This document shows positions 1 through 7,069 of a stretch of DNA of 15,243 nucleotides, in pieces. This DNA comes from Pseudoruminococcus_B sp937901805 (GTDB taxonomy: Bacteria; Bacillota; Clostridia; Oscillospirales; Ruminococcaceae): positions 1 to 15,243 of the forward strand of contig CAUWNS010000038.1 of assembly GCA_963560245.1 (NCBI GenBank), in the 5' to 3' direction. Below the pieces are notes generated by a model. That model did no database searches. It had not been told where the DNA came from and saw nothing but the letters and a program-made list of their open reading frames with translations. The position numbers and the translations under genes are program-made. Numbering within the stretch: the stretch's first letter is position 1; every line of letters begins with the position of its first letter.

Positions 1-265
1 CTGCATCTGCAAACAATTGTACTTCTATTTGACGGCTGCCGTCCACACTGTTATTATAGTCCTCTATAAATGCATATTCGGTCAATTCATAGTCCCTTTG
101 TTCACGTAAGTTTTCCACATTTTCTGGCAAACTCATATCCACAGCATAGACGGTAACCGGCCCTTCCTCTTCCGGAGCGGTTGTCCGCGAACCCAACTGG
201 CACCCGGTGAGTAGGCTCAGGCAAAGGATGACGGACGTCATAAGACAGATGATTTTCTTTTTCAT
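1..265 (-). CDS. lipoprotein, N-terminal part (cut by window edge)
   Basis: An open frame runs from an ATG at 265 to the window edge without a stop, giving 88 residues. The start follows GGAAGGTGA about 5 bases upstream. The N-terminus is a lipoprotein signal peptide: MKKKII, a hydrophobic stretch, then the lipobox LLTGC with Cys about residue 22, followed by a low-complexity acidic tether. Lipid attachment to the outer face of the membrane is therefore expected. The visible mature part (VYAVD near residue 39, then YELTEYAFIEDYNNS) resembles the start of an extracellular solute-binding protein, but too little is present to name a family. It lies 74 bases after the Cys-rich peptide gene on the same strand, so it may be the next gene of the same operon, perhaps linked to export or binding of the product. 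That link is inference. Confidence 0.75.
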   Translation of the reverse strand, partial: MKKKIICLMTSVILCLSLLTGCQLGSRTTAPEEEGPVTVYAVDMSLPENVENLREQRDYELTEYAFIEDYNNSVDGSRQIEVQLFADA

Positions 266-300
266 AGGCTCACCTTCCAATTTTAGTATTAGTATTAGCA

Positions 301-547
301 GGGAATCCTTGATATAGATCAATAAGCTATATTATAGAACTACTTACCTTGACTCACTTGATTTCTTACAGATGCAGCATCATTGAAGTCATCAACATAA
401 TTATCCATCGGTGTCATACCACAACTACAGGATGCCGGATTATTGCATCCACATATTGCACTCATATGAAGTGTATTATTTGTATTACTATTCAATTTCC
501 GCAATTTTTTCATATCGATACCTCTTTCTTATTTATCAAGGATTCCC
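301..547. repeat. inverted repeat enclosing the precursor gene
   Basis: GGGAATCCTTGATA at 301-314 is the exact reverse complement of TATCAAGGATTCCC at 534-547. After a 6-base bulge in the left arm, AATAAG (321-326) pairs with CTTATT (528-533), so 20 bases match in all. The arms sit just outside the precursor coding region, one immediately upstream of its ribosome site and one between it and the lipoprotein gene. Possible roles are an RNA stem around the precursor message or the ends of a small duplicated cassette. No target duplication is visible. Confidence 0.7.
340..513 (-). CDS. cysteine-rich RiPP precursor peptide (CLI_3235/Clo7bot-like)
   Basis: This short frame encodes 57 residues starting MKKLRKLNSNTNNTL, preceded by AAAGAGG 7-8 bases upstream of the ATG at 513 and ending in TAG. 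The first 19 residues are a basic, Asn/Thr-rich leader. The core carries four cysteines at 21, 23, 29 and 31 in the pattern C-G-C-x5-C-S-C-G. The tail after residue 33 is acidic and then ends Gln-Gly-Lys. Size, leader type and Cys-x-Cys spacing fit the clostridial Cys-rich peptides (CLI_3235 and Clo7bot families) that accompany CcpM radical SAM maturases, and that maturase, its TIGR04066 partner and the acyl-carrier-related protein lie directly upstream on the same strand. The peptide is thus the likely substrate of the radical SAM enzyme. The chemistry and final product are unknown. A 92-base gap separates it from the upstream gene, and an inverted repeat encloses it. Confidence 0.8.
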   Translation of the reverse strand: MKKLRKLNSNTNNTLHMSAICGCNNPASCSCGMTPMDNYVDDFNDAASVRNQVSQGK

Positions 548-605
548 CGCCAAAAAACAAATAAATTAAAAGCGGATCATATTCATACTACTATGTAAAA
601 CACTG

Positions 606-824
606 CTATTTCATCTGATGATATAAATACTCCGCCGCCTTTTCCGATCTGTCCAATACGCCTTCTTCTATCTGTTCTATCGGAATACGGATACCATATG
701 CCCTTTCTATCTCATGATACAAATAGAACAGGTTGCTGGATGACAGTTTTTCCAGCGGTCCTTGAAATTTCTCCTGACAAGTCTGTTCAATCCACCTCTG
801 TATCGTCTTTCGTGACATTTCCAT
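606..824 (-). CDS. peptide maturation system acyl carrier-related protein
   Basis: This 72-residue protein starts at an ATG 8 bases after AGGAGG. That ribosome site overlaps the stop of the preceding gene, so translation is probably coupled. The stretch IERAYGIRIP (39-48) matches the helix-2/loop region of acyl carrier proteins, and the later helix (EKAAEYLYHQM) also fits that fold. Aligned without gaps on the acyl carrier motif Asp-Ser-Leu, residues 28-30 read Ser-Ser-Ser, so Ser29 falls at the phosphopantetheine site but the usual Asp is missing. Small ACP-related proteins of this kind (TIGR04069 type) are a known member of clostridial CcpM peptide clusters. Its position between the maturation protein and the precursor supports that role. 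Whether it carries a prosthetic group or works only as a binding adaptor cannot be told. Confidence 0.75.
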   Translation of the reverse strand: MEMSRKTIQRWIEQTCQEKFQGPLEKLSSSNLFYLYHEIERAYGIRIPIEQIEEGVLDRSEKAAEYLYHQMK

Positions 825-838
825 CTTTCCTTCCTCCT

Positions 839-1951
839 CTACCCCAATTTTTCATATAATCGTTTTACAATATCCCGATAGGTTTTCGAATTTTCTACTT
901 CCAAAATTTTGACGCCTTTTTCCCAATACAGGTCCATAATCCTGCCAACCCTTTCAGCAAAGAAAACATCCTTTTCAAATGTGGTTTTTGTTTCGCTCAT
1001 GACCGAAGGGGTAATCTGGATATTGGACAGACACAGACAATCCACCGGCAGATAGTACCGGTATTCCATTTCTCTTTGACACTGTTCCAGATATTCCGGC
1101 TGATACTCTGTACAGGGAATTGTCCACACTGTAAAATCCACTGTGACTGCACAACCGGTTAAATAGGCAAAATATCCGCAGGAATTGAGATTGTATTCGT
1201 CAATCGGCATGGTTCCTCCCGGAATCCCAAGCAAGATAATATCAGGAAATTGCTCTTCCTCTATCTTTTTCAACCAGGTATTCAGATATCTTATTTTTAT
1301 CTCAAATGGATAGGAAAGCGTTTCCAGCTCTGCTTTTGGGAAAGCGTATCCCCCCACCCATTCAGCATATTCATTGGGTCCTACATAAGATACCCGATAC
1401 CCCTCCTCCCGGAGGGTTTTCAGAAGTCCCAGCTGGAGTCCAAATTCCCCGCAATCCTCGTTCATCCCGGCGACAGCCAGAATGGGCGTATGAATCGGAT
1501 AAATCCGATCCAATTGGTTCATATCCAACGGGGGAATCTTATTTTCCAAAACAGAAAACCCCACGGAATACCTTTCGGCATATGCCTGGAAAAAAGTATG
1601 GTAAGGTTCTGGCAACTTTTGGGTACAATAGATATTTTTATGGTTTTTGCATGCAGTAATCAAGTGATCAACAATTTCAATCAGATACTCGCTGTAGTTC
1701 CACTCCTCTGTTTTTGCCAACAGGATACAGTCGCAGTGCTCTATAGCCCTGTCAAAATCTCCGCTGAGGATAAAATTTGTATTTTCCCCCTCATCAAGAT
1801 AAGCCGCGTCTTTCCCCTCCATATGATAAGCAGGAGGGGAAACCGCCTCTACAATTTCAAGGGAAAGTTCCTGTTCTACCAGTTTCCGAAAACGTATCAA
1901 AGGTACATTTTCCCGGACAAGCGGATAAAGCAACGCCTTTTGTATACTCAT
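839..1951 (-). CDS. peptide maturation system protein, TIGR04066 type
   Basis: The protein has 370 residues. Its ATG overlaps the stop of the radical SAM gene (ATGA), and AAGGAG lies 10 bases upstream, so the two are translationally coupled. The N-terminal third (LLYPLVREN at 8-16) is unremarkable. The second half begins with ILAVAGMNEDCGEFGLQ (157-173), a Gly-rich loop after a hydrophobic strand that resembles a nucleotide-binding P-loop but lacks the Gly-Lys-Ser/Thr ending. It is followed by a second hydrophobic strand with a Gly-rich loop (DIILLGIPGG). Length, order and neighbours match the TIGR04066 family known from clostridial Cys-rich peptide clusters, whose biochemical role is not, to my knowledge, established. 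No signal peptide or membrane helix is seen, so it is likely cytosolic and may act on the precursor or energise modification; this is inference. Confidence 0.75.
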   Translation of the reverse strand: MSIQKALLYPLVRENVPLIRFRKLVEQELSLEIVEAVSPPAYHMEGKDAAYLDEGENTNFILSGDFDRAIEHCDCILLAKTEEWNYSEYLIEIVDHLITACKNHKNIYCTQKLPEPYHTFFQAYAERYSVGFSVLENKIPPLDMNQLDRIYPIHTPILAVAGMNEDCGEFGLQLGLLKTLREEGYRVSYVGPNEYAEWVGGYAFPKAELETLSYPFEIKIRYLNTWLKKIEEEQFPDIILLGIPGGTMPIDEYNLNSCGYFAYLTGCAVTVDFTVWTIPCTEYQPEYLEQCQREMEYRYYLPVDCLCLSNIQITPSVMSETKTTFEKDVFFAERVGRIMDLYWEKGVKILEVENSKTYRDIVKRLYEKLG

Positions 1952-3357
1952 TTTGAGAACTCTCCTTCTTCTATTTCCCTTAACGCAATGATTTGATTTA
2001 ACCGGTGCTCAAAATTCAGTCTCGATGATCGGCAAATCCTGCGCAGTTCGCGCGGATCGTGAATCCCATCCACTTTTACTCCGCAGATGTCACAGTTTTC
2101 AATTGCCCAACAATCCTTGCAGTCTTGCTCCACACGATTTCCGCCATTCATCAGTTTTTTAATGTTTTCAAAATCGAATCCATCGTTTAAATTTCCAATA
2201 TTCATTTCTTCCGAAGTCTCACTGCATTTTTCACAGGGCAAAAGAGTCCCAGTAGTTGTAACAAACAATTTACGATATCCCGGAATACAAGGCCCTCCAT
2301 GCATCATCCGATCAGGCAATTCCAGATGCGGGGTCATTTTATTGATATTGTCCTTGATCTGTTCATACTCATTTTTCGCAATCAGCGGAAGTTGCTGAGG
2401 ATCCACATATCCTTCCACCGCCAACATTGCCAAAAGTTCCTGAGTTTTCTGTTTTTGTTGGTATTCTGCCGGAAAATACAGAGTCGTCCCCGGAGGCGGA
2501 TCTACCAAACCTGCACGGATATGGTTCGCCTGAGACAATTGCTTTGAGAAAAAACGATTTACTTTGGTCATATCATTTTGCGGGTCTACCACCGCATTAA
2601 AATCAATGCAGGAAAGGAATCCCGGGATCTTTTCCGCCAGATCCATAACTGTGTTGTAAACCGCACGGAAAGAACCTTCTCCATTCGATGCAATCCTACG
2701 GTTACGATCATGTATTTCCGGAGGCCCGTCCAAACTGATCATCAATTTGAAATGGGATTTCAGGAAGTATCTTGCAAGTTCTTCTGTAAGCAGAGAGGCA
2801 TTGGTTGTCATGCTAAAAATCAGATTTTTCCCAGCAAACCTCTTTTTAAAGTATTCTACACACCGGATAATCAAATCTTTTTCCAACAGAGGTTCCCCGC
2901 CGTAGAAGCTTATCGCAGGATTTGGCACATCTCGAGTACGATCTGCAAAAAAATCAATTGCCGCTTTAGCGGTTTCCCAGTCCATGCGTTTCGCGCTATG
3001 ACCTCTCTGAACGTAGTCATCTCCCACAGTGTAAGGACAATAGCTGCATCGAAAATTGCACTGCTGTGTCACCTGTAACACTAGTTGGCGTAGATGATAT
3101 GTAAAAAGATACTCTATATCATCTATATCAGGATTTTCTATTTTCTCCGGATGTTTTGTCTTCAGATACCCCTGTTCCATTAGGGATTTTCTTTCCAAAT
3201 TCACCTCATCGGAGGCAATCGGACTTCTGCCCTTCTGCTCTTCCAATAAGTAGTTATAAAATCCCTTGCTTATCCGAACGATGGAATTTGTATTCACATC
3301 AAATATATAATGGTGATATGGGCTTTTTAGAAGATGCACAAACGGAGTTTTATCCAT
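1948..3357 (-). CDS. ccpM: radical SAM/SPASM Cys-rich peptide maturase (CcpM-type)
   Basis: The chosen start is the ATG at 3357 (469 residues), about 11 bases after GGAAAGG. An earlier in-frame TTG at 3366 is too close to that ribosome site. The first 90 residues form a leader-recognition-like segment (KTPFVHLLKS, a PqqD/RRE-type start). The radical SAM core begins with the cluster motif CNFRCSYC, cysteines 100, 104 and 107, and FYGGEPLL follows as the Gly-Gly-Glu SAM-binding strand. The C-terminal part has eight more cysteines (GGPC, PCEKC, DCKDCWAIENCDIC, RRIC), with the C-x2-C-x5-C spacing of a SPASM domain carrying auxiliary iron-sulfur clusters. Such enzymes install thioether or other radical-made links in peptides. 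It is the first gene of the operon that ends in the Cys-rich peptide, and the overlap with the TIGR04066 gene supports joint expression. Family assignment is firm; the reaction type is not visible. Confidence 0.88.
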   Translation of the reverse strand: MDKTPFVHLLKSPYHHYIFDVNTNSIVRISKGFYNYLLEEQKGRSPIASDEVNLERKSLMEQGYLKTKHPEKIENPDIDDIEYLFTYHLRQLVLQVTQQCNFRCSYCPYTVGDDYVQRGHSAKRMDWETAKAAIDFFADRTRDVPNPAISFYGGEPLLEKDLIIRCVEYFKKRFAGKNLIFSMTTNASLLTEELARYFLKSHFKLMISLDGPPEIHDRNRRIASNGEGSFRAVYNTVMDLAEKIPGFLSCIDFNAVVDPQNDMTKVNRFFSKQLSQANHIRAGLVDPPPGTTLYFPAEYQQKQKTQELLAMLAVEGYVDPQQLPLIAKNEYEQIKDNINKMTPHLELPDRMMHGGPCIPGYRKLFVTTTGTLLPCEKCSETSEEMNIGNLNDGFDFENIKKLMNGGNRVEQDCKDCWAIENCDICGVKVDGIHDPRELRRICRSSRLNFEHRLNQIIALREIEEGEFSK

Positions 3358-3397
3358 AATATACAAATCCTTTCCAATAAAAAGAAATCTTAAGTTT

Positions 3398-3406
3398 ATT
3401 ATAACA
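3398..3406 (-). promoter_or_regulatory. predicted extended -10 promoter of the RiPP operon
   Basis: Read on the minus strand, the site is TGTTATAAT: a perfect TATAAT with the TG of an extended -10 one base upstream. The -35 region around 3420-3425 is weak (TGGTTA). Transcription would start near 3391, about 34 bases before the maturase ATG. It is the best promoter candidate in the AT-rich divergent gap. Confidence 0.5.
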
Positions 3407-3464
3407 TAAGTTTTCTAAATAACCATTATAATCGTATCCTAAAATTCGACAGAATATTGTATAA

Positions 3465-3483
3465 TATAGAAAGGCTTTCTATA
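3465..3483. promoter_or_regulatory. 19-bp perfect palindrome in divergent intergenic region
   Basis: TATAGAAAG-G-CTTTCTATA is perfectly symmetric about one central base. A TATAAT (3460-3465) abuts its left side, and a third, imperfect arm (TATAGGAAA) follows at about 3488. It lies in the 326-base gap between the RiPP operon and glpK, which otherwise holds only AT-rich DNA and the two promoter candidates. No T-run follows on either strand, so an operator is more likely than a terminator. The binding protein is unknown. Confidence 0.4.
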
Positions 3484-3591
3484 AAAATATAGGAAACTTA
3501 TCTAAAATTGAAAATACATTTTGTATGACAACAAAATTAAATAAAAAATACAAATTTCTTCTGAAAAATCTTTTTCATGGAATATCTTATC

Positions 3592-3620
3592 TTTCTTTTC
3601 CATAGGAACCATAGTATACT
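3592..3620 (+). promoter_or_regulatory. possible glpK promoter
   Basis: TATACT at 3615-3620 is a good -10 box, with a weak -35 (TTTCTT) 17 bases upstream. The start of transcription would be near 3627, giving a leader of about 57 bases before glpK. No antiterminator or riboswitch fold is evident in that leader. Confidence 0.3.
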
Positions 3621-3683
3621 TATATATATTTCTGATTGTCGAAAAACGCTATCTTAGAAGAAATATCAAGAAAGGATTATTTT

Positions 3684-5180
3684 ATGGCAAATTATATTCT
3701 GGCTCTTGATCAGGGGACAACCTCCAGCAGGGCCATATTATTTGATACAAGCCAACAAATTGTCGCTACTGCGCAACGGGAATTTTCTCAAATCTACCCC
3801 CGAGAGGGCTGGGTAGAACATGATCCTATGGAAATTTGGTCCAGTCAATATAGTGTAATCACAGAATTACTGGCCAAAAGCGGAATTGATCCCCATGAAA
3901 TTGCGGCCATTGGAATTACAAACCAAAGGGAAACGACAATTGTCTGGGACAGGCAGACCGGAAAACCCGTTTATAATGCAATTGTCTGGCAATGCAGGAG
4001 AACGGCTCCTATGATAGAAACCTTTGTGAAACAGGGTCTTTCCAAAAAAATTCAAGAAAAAACAGGATTAATCCCAGACGCCTATTTTTCCGCCAGCAAG
4101 CTCCACTGGATTCTCAATCATGTGGAGGGGGCAAAAGAACGCGCTCAACAGGGGAAACTGCTGTTTGGAACGGTAGACACCTGGCTCATCTGGAAGCTGA
4201 CGGGAGGCAAACTGCATATCACGGATCGCACCAATGCCTCCCGAACCATGCTCTATAATATTCATAGTTTGGAGTGGGATGAGGAACTGCTTGACCTGTT
4301 TGATATTCCACGCAGTATGCTCCCGGAAGTAACTAGCTCCAGCGAACGGTATGGAACCGCATATATAGAGGGCGTTCCCATTCCAATTGCAGGAATAGCC
4401 GGAGACCAACAGGCAGCCCTATTTGGACAATGTTGTTTTTCACAGGGTGATGCTAAAAACACCTATGGAACCGGATGTTTTCTGCTCATGAACACAGGAA
4501 ATCATCCGCATATCAGTCAGAATGGGCTGTTAACCACAATTGCAGCAAGTGCTGGTGACGACATTCAGTATGCCCTGGAGGGAAGCGTCTTCATCGGAGG
4601 AGCTGTTATCCAGTGGCTGAGAGACGAAATGCGCTTTTTTACAGACAGCCGCGACGCGGAATACTATGCGAAAAAGGTACCGGATACCGGCGGTGTTTAT
4701 TTTGTCCCCGCCTTTACCGGGCTTGGCGCCCCTTACTGGGATATGTATGCACGAGGGTGTCTGTTCGGGCTGACGCGCGGCACAAAACGAGAACATATCA
4801 TACGGGCAGCACAGGAATCCATTGCCTACCAAAGCGCTGATTTGGTCACCGCCATGGAAAGTGATACCGGCTTACATATCCAGGAGTTAAAAGTAGACGG
4901 GGGTGCTTCCCGAGATCATTTTCTGATGCAGTTTCAATCGGATATTTTAAATAAAACTGTCCAGCGCCCTTTCATCCAGGAGACCACAGCACTTGGAGCT
5001 GCTTATCTGGCCGGGCTTGCAGTCGGCATATGGGATCATCCCGATATTTTAAAAAAGGGGCAATCTTTACAAACCACGTTCCATCCAAATATGGATGAAA
5101 AATCCCGTGCCACACGGATTGCTGAATGGCACAAAGCGATTGCACGCAGCCAAAATTGGGCAAGGCCTTCCGCTTTATGA
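3684..5180 (+). CDS. glpK: glycerol kinase
   Basis: Glycerol kinase phosphorylates glycerol with ATP to glycerol 3-phosphate in the cytosol. The 498-residue protein (family about 500) starts at the ATG 8 bases after AAAGGA. An upstream in-frame TTG at 3636 has no ribosome site. FGGY-kinase motifs are complete: DQGTTSSRAILFD (9-21), GWVEHDPMEIW, GITNQRETTIVWD, GTVDTWLIWKLTGG, AGIAGDQQAALFGQ (236-249) with the catalytic Asp241, YGTGCFLLMNTG, and DGGASRDHFLMQFQSDIL. In many Firmicutes GlpK proteins, a His a few residues before PIAGxxGDQQ is phosphorylated by HPr of the PTS. Here that stretch reads AYIEGVPIPIAG with no His, so PTS activation by this route is probably absent. No glpF or glpD lies beside it: the gene stands alone, with its own terminator. 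Confidence 0.96.
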   Translation: MANYILALDQGTTSSRAILFDTSQQIVATAQREFSQIYPREGWVEHDPMEIWSSQYSVITELLAKSGIDPHEIAAIGITNQRETTIVWDRQTGKPVYNAIVWQCRRTAPMIETFVKQGLSKKIQEKTGLIPDAYFSASKLHWILNHVEGAKERAQQGKLLFGTVDTWLIWKLTGGKLHITDRTNASRTMLYNIHSLEWDEELLDLFDIPRSMLPEVTSSSERYGTAYIEGVPIPIAGIAGDQQAALFGQCCFSQGDAKNTYGTGCFLLMNTGNHPHISQNGLLTTIAASAGDDIQYALEGSVFIGGAVIQWLRDEMRFFTDSRDAEYYAKKVPDTGGVYFVPAFTGLGAPYWDMYARGCLFGLTRGTKREHIIRAAQESIAYQSADLVTAMESDTGLHIQELKVDGGASRDHFLMQFQSDILNKTVQRPFIQETTALGAAYLAGLAVGIWDHPDILKKGQSLQTTFHPNMDEKSRATRIAEWHKAIARSQNWARPSAL

Positions 5181-5228
5181 CAGGCGAAGAGATAATCCCG
5201 GATCTATTGAATTTTAAAGAAAAAATCA

Positions 5229-5274
5229 AAAAAGCAATCTATTCCTCATATAGATAGGGAATAGATTGCTTTTT
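5229..5274 (+). terminator. rho-independent terminator after glpK
   Basis: AAAAAGCAATCTATTCC (5229-5245) pairs perfectly with GGAATAGATTGCTTTTT (5258-5274): a 17-bp stem, a 12-base loop and a T-run. The A-run on the left could make it work in both directions. Confidence 0.9.
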
Positions 5275-5336
5275 CTTATTATGTCTTTTGAAATTCTACT
5301 ACAAGAATACAAACTTTGTAAAATATTAAGAGTTTC

Positions 5337-5368
5337 TTGAGGATTTTTCTTTCTAGAAACGATATAAT
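5337..5368 (+). promoter_or_regulatory. possible promoter of the CmpB-like gene
   Basis: A perfect TATAAT at 5363-5368 lies 54 bases upstream of the ATG at 5422. The nearest -35-like box, TTGAGG (5337-5342), is 20 bases away, which is longer than ideal. Since glpK ends in a strong terminator, a promoter is needed here. Confidence 0.35.
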
Positions 5369-5421
5369 GAAAAATGAAATAGTTTTTCACGATACCTTTA
5401 TTATCAAAAGGGGGTACCAAA

Positions 5422-6123
5422 ATGGAGGGGCAAATTTTATCCAAAAGAAAAGTCGACACAGCTGAGAGGGAACAAGCACACTCTTTTGCCGCAGGGATGA
5501 ATTTTTACAAATTGTTTTGGGTATTTTTTATAGGATGCTTTTTGGGAGTGCTCGTGGAGACGATCTGGTGTTTGATAACTAAGCATCATTTCGAAAGCAG
5601 ACAGGGATTGATCTATGGCCCTTTTAATCTGGTCTATGGATTTGGAACATTCCTTTTGACAATTTGTCTTTCCTGGCTTATCAAAAAAGGAGATCTTTGG
5701 ATTTTTCTTGGCGGAATCATTATCGGTGATGCTTTTGAGTATTTCTGCAGTTTTTTACAAGAAACACTGTTTGGCACGGTTTCCTGGCAATATGACCATC
5801 TGCCCATGAGCATTAACGGCAGAATCACCTTAAAATACTCCGTATTTTGGGGGTTGCTTGCACTTATCTGGATGAAATTTTGTTATCCTCTTCTTTCAAA
5901 ATGGATTGAGAAAATCCCCTCCCATATTGGAAAACCGCTGACTTGGATCTTATTGGTATTTATGATCCTCAACACCTTAATTTCCGGGCTCGCTGTGGCC
6001 AGAATGACACAACGGCACGAAGGGATTCCTGCGCAAAGCCAAATTGCTGTTTTTCTGGATAAACACTATCCGGATGAACTGCTCCACAGAGTTTACCCCA
6101 ACATGATGTACGTTGAAAAATAG
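5422..6123 (+). CDS. CmpB-like ABC-transporter type IV membrane protein
   Basis: This 233-residue membrane protein starts at the ATG about 8 bases after AAGGGGG. Five hydrophobic segments are seen at about 27-50, 66-87, 92-117, 140-158 and 172-195. The conserved stretches RQGLIYGPFNLVYGFG (about 60-75), SWQYDHLPMSINGRI and SVFWGLLALIWMK are the hallmark of PF06541, a family labelled putative ABC transporter type IV (CmpB), which has no firm function. The soluble C-terminal tail (about 195-233) is polar. It sits between two strong terminators, so it is probably transcribed alone or with the LCP-like gene by read-through. No ATP-binding subunit is nearby, so the ABC label should not be read as evidence of transport. 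Confidence 0.85.
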   Translation: MEGQILSKRKVDTAEREQAHSFAAGMNFYKLFWVFFIGCFLGVLVETIWCLITKHHFESRQGLIYGPFNLVYGFGTFLLTICLSWLIKKGDLWIFLGGIIIGDAFEYFCSFLQETLFGTVSWQYDHLPMSINGRITLKYSVFWGLLALIWMKFCYPLLSKWIEKIPSHIGKPLTWILLVFMILNTLISGLAVARMTQRHEGIPAQSQIAVFLDKHYPDELLHRVYPNMMYVEK

Positions 6124-6124
6124 C

Positions 6125-6160
6125 AAAAGCGCGTGAGAAAAGGCTCCTCACGCGCTTTTT
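6125..6160 (+). terminator. rho-independent terminator
   Basis: AAAAGCGCGTGAG (6125-6137) pairs with CTCACGCGCTTTT (6147-6159), a GC-rich 13-bp stem with a 9-base loop and a T-run. It begins 2 bases after the stop of the CmpB-like gene. Confidence 0.93.
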
Positions 6161-6205
6161 GTATAAATGCCGCTTTCCCTGTCCAACCTCTCGGGAGAAG
6201 TATGT

Positions 6206-7054
6206 ATGAGAGGACGGCGATTTAAAATGGGAAAGAAAAAAACAAATTTATCCCTGCGCTATTTTCTATTGGCTTTTGGTCTTTCTTTTCTAATTTTGTC
6301 CCTAATTGCCCTGCCAATTCTTTTATGGACAATCCACCCAAAAGAGGAATCAGCAGGAACCCCGCAAGACAGCGTCCCCGTTACCTCTATACCAGGATCT
6401 TATACAGACCGGGAAACAATACTCATCTGTCTTCGGCAAGAAAATTCACAAGCACCTTATCAATATCTTTTGACAGGATTTCTACCCGACAGGCTTCAGC
6501 TCTCCCTCACAGTTTTTCTCCCAAATACCCCGCTGAGTGTAGAGCATTCTGCAGGGACCTTGGAACAAGCTTACCAATACGGCGGGTGTGGAGAAGTGGC
6601 AAGACAGCTTGCACAGGAAATGAGGATATCCATCGGGAAATATATTGATTTGACGGATCTTACCCTTTCTAACGCAGTGGATTTTGCGGGTGGATTTTCC
6701 TATAATTTTCCAGCATCCATGACGCTACCGAATGGGGTGGCGATATCTTCGGGTTCTCAGTATATTGGGGGAGAACTTTTTGTCGGACTTCTGCATAGCA
6801 CACAACAGAAACAAGATCCCGTGATGGCTTTGGAATTATATGGAAAACTGATGAAAAACATCTTTGCCCTTCCCGATTATTCCCATATTCAGCAATTGTA
6901 TCAAGAAGTGATAAATTCCATGGAAACGAATCTTTCCCTGCACGATTTAGCAAAACAGGAAGAGGCAATTACACTTATGCTCCATCCGGAATATGTCCAC
7001 CTTGCCCCCTATATGGGAGATAACCTAGCCTCTCTTGCCGAGGAATACCGGTAG
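6206..7054 (+). CDS. LCP-like (LytR-CpsA-Psr) membrane-anchored protein, degenerate core
   Basis: The preferred start is the ATG at 6206 (282 residues), 8 bases after GGGAG. The longer ATG at 6167 abuts the preceding terminator, and the ATG at 6227 is a third option. A basic N-terminus (RGRRFKMGKKK) and one membrane helix (about 18-43) put the rest outside the cell. Residues 71-200 follow the LCP pattern: TILICLRQ, then GTLEQAYQYGG (117-127), ISIGKYIDL (141-149) and AVDFAGGF (157-164). LCP proteins transfer undecaprenyl-linked polymers to peptidoglycan. However, the usual Arg-Asp motifs (RSDT and IPRDT) read here LPDRLQL and FLPNTPL, so key phosphate-binding arginines are absent. It may be a non-catalytic relative. 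The gene follows a terminator with no clear promoter of its own. Confidence 0.7.
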   Translation: MRGRRFKMGKKKTNLSLRYFLLAFGLSFLILSLIALPILLWTIHPKEESAGTPQDSVPVTSIPGSYTDRETILICLRQENSQAPYQYLLTGFLPDRLQLSLTVFLPNTPLSVEHSAGTLEQAYQYGGCGEVARQLAQEMRISIGKYIDLTDLTLSNAVDFAGGFSYNFPASMTLPNGVAISSGSQYIGGELFVGLLHSTQQKQDPVMALELYGKLMKNIFALPDYSHIQQLYQEVINSMETNLSLHDLAKQEEAITLMLHPEYVHLAPYMGDNLASLAEEYR

Positions 7055-7069
7055 TCCGCCCGGTTCTTT

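Noticed and set aside
349..564. Plus-strand 71-residue frame
   Set aside because: It is the antisense of the Cys-rich precursor gene; starts without a ribosome site.
1250..1996. Long plus-strand open frame opposite the TIGR04066-type gene
   Set aside because: It lies antisense to a gene with clear family context, has no ribosome site and reads as unordered, Phe/Cys/Arg-rich sequence.
3636..3683. Upstream TTG start for glpK
   Set aside because: No ribosome site, and the extra 16 residues are absent from the known GlpK N-terminus (MxxYILALDQGTT).
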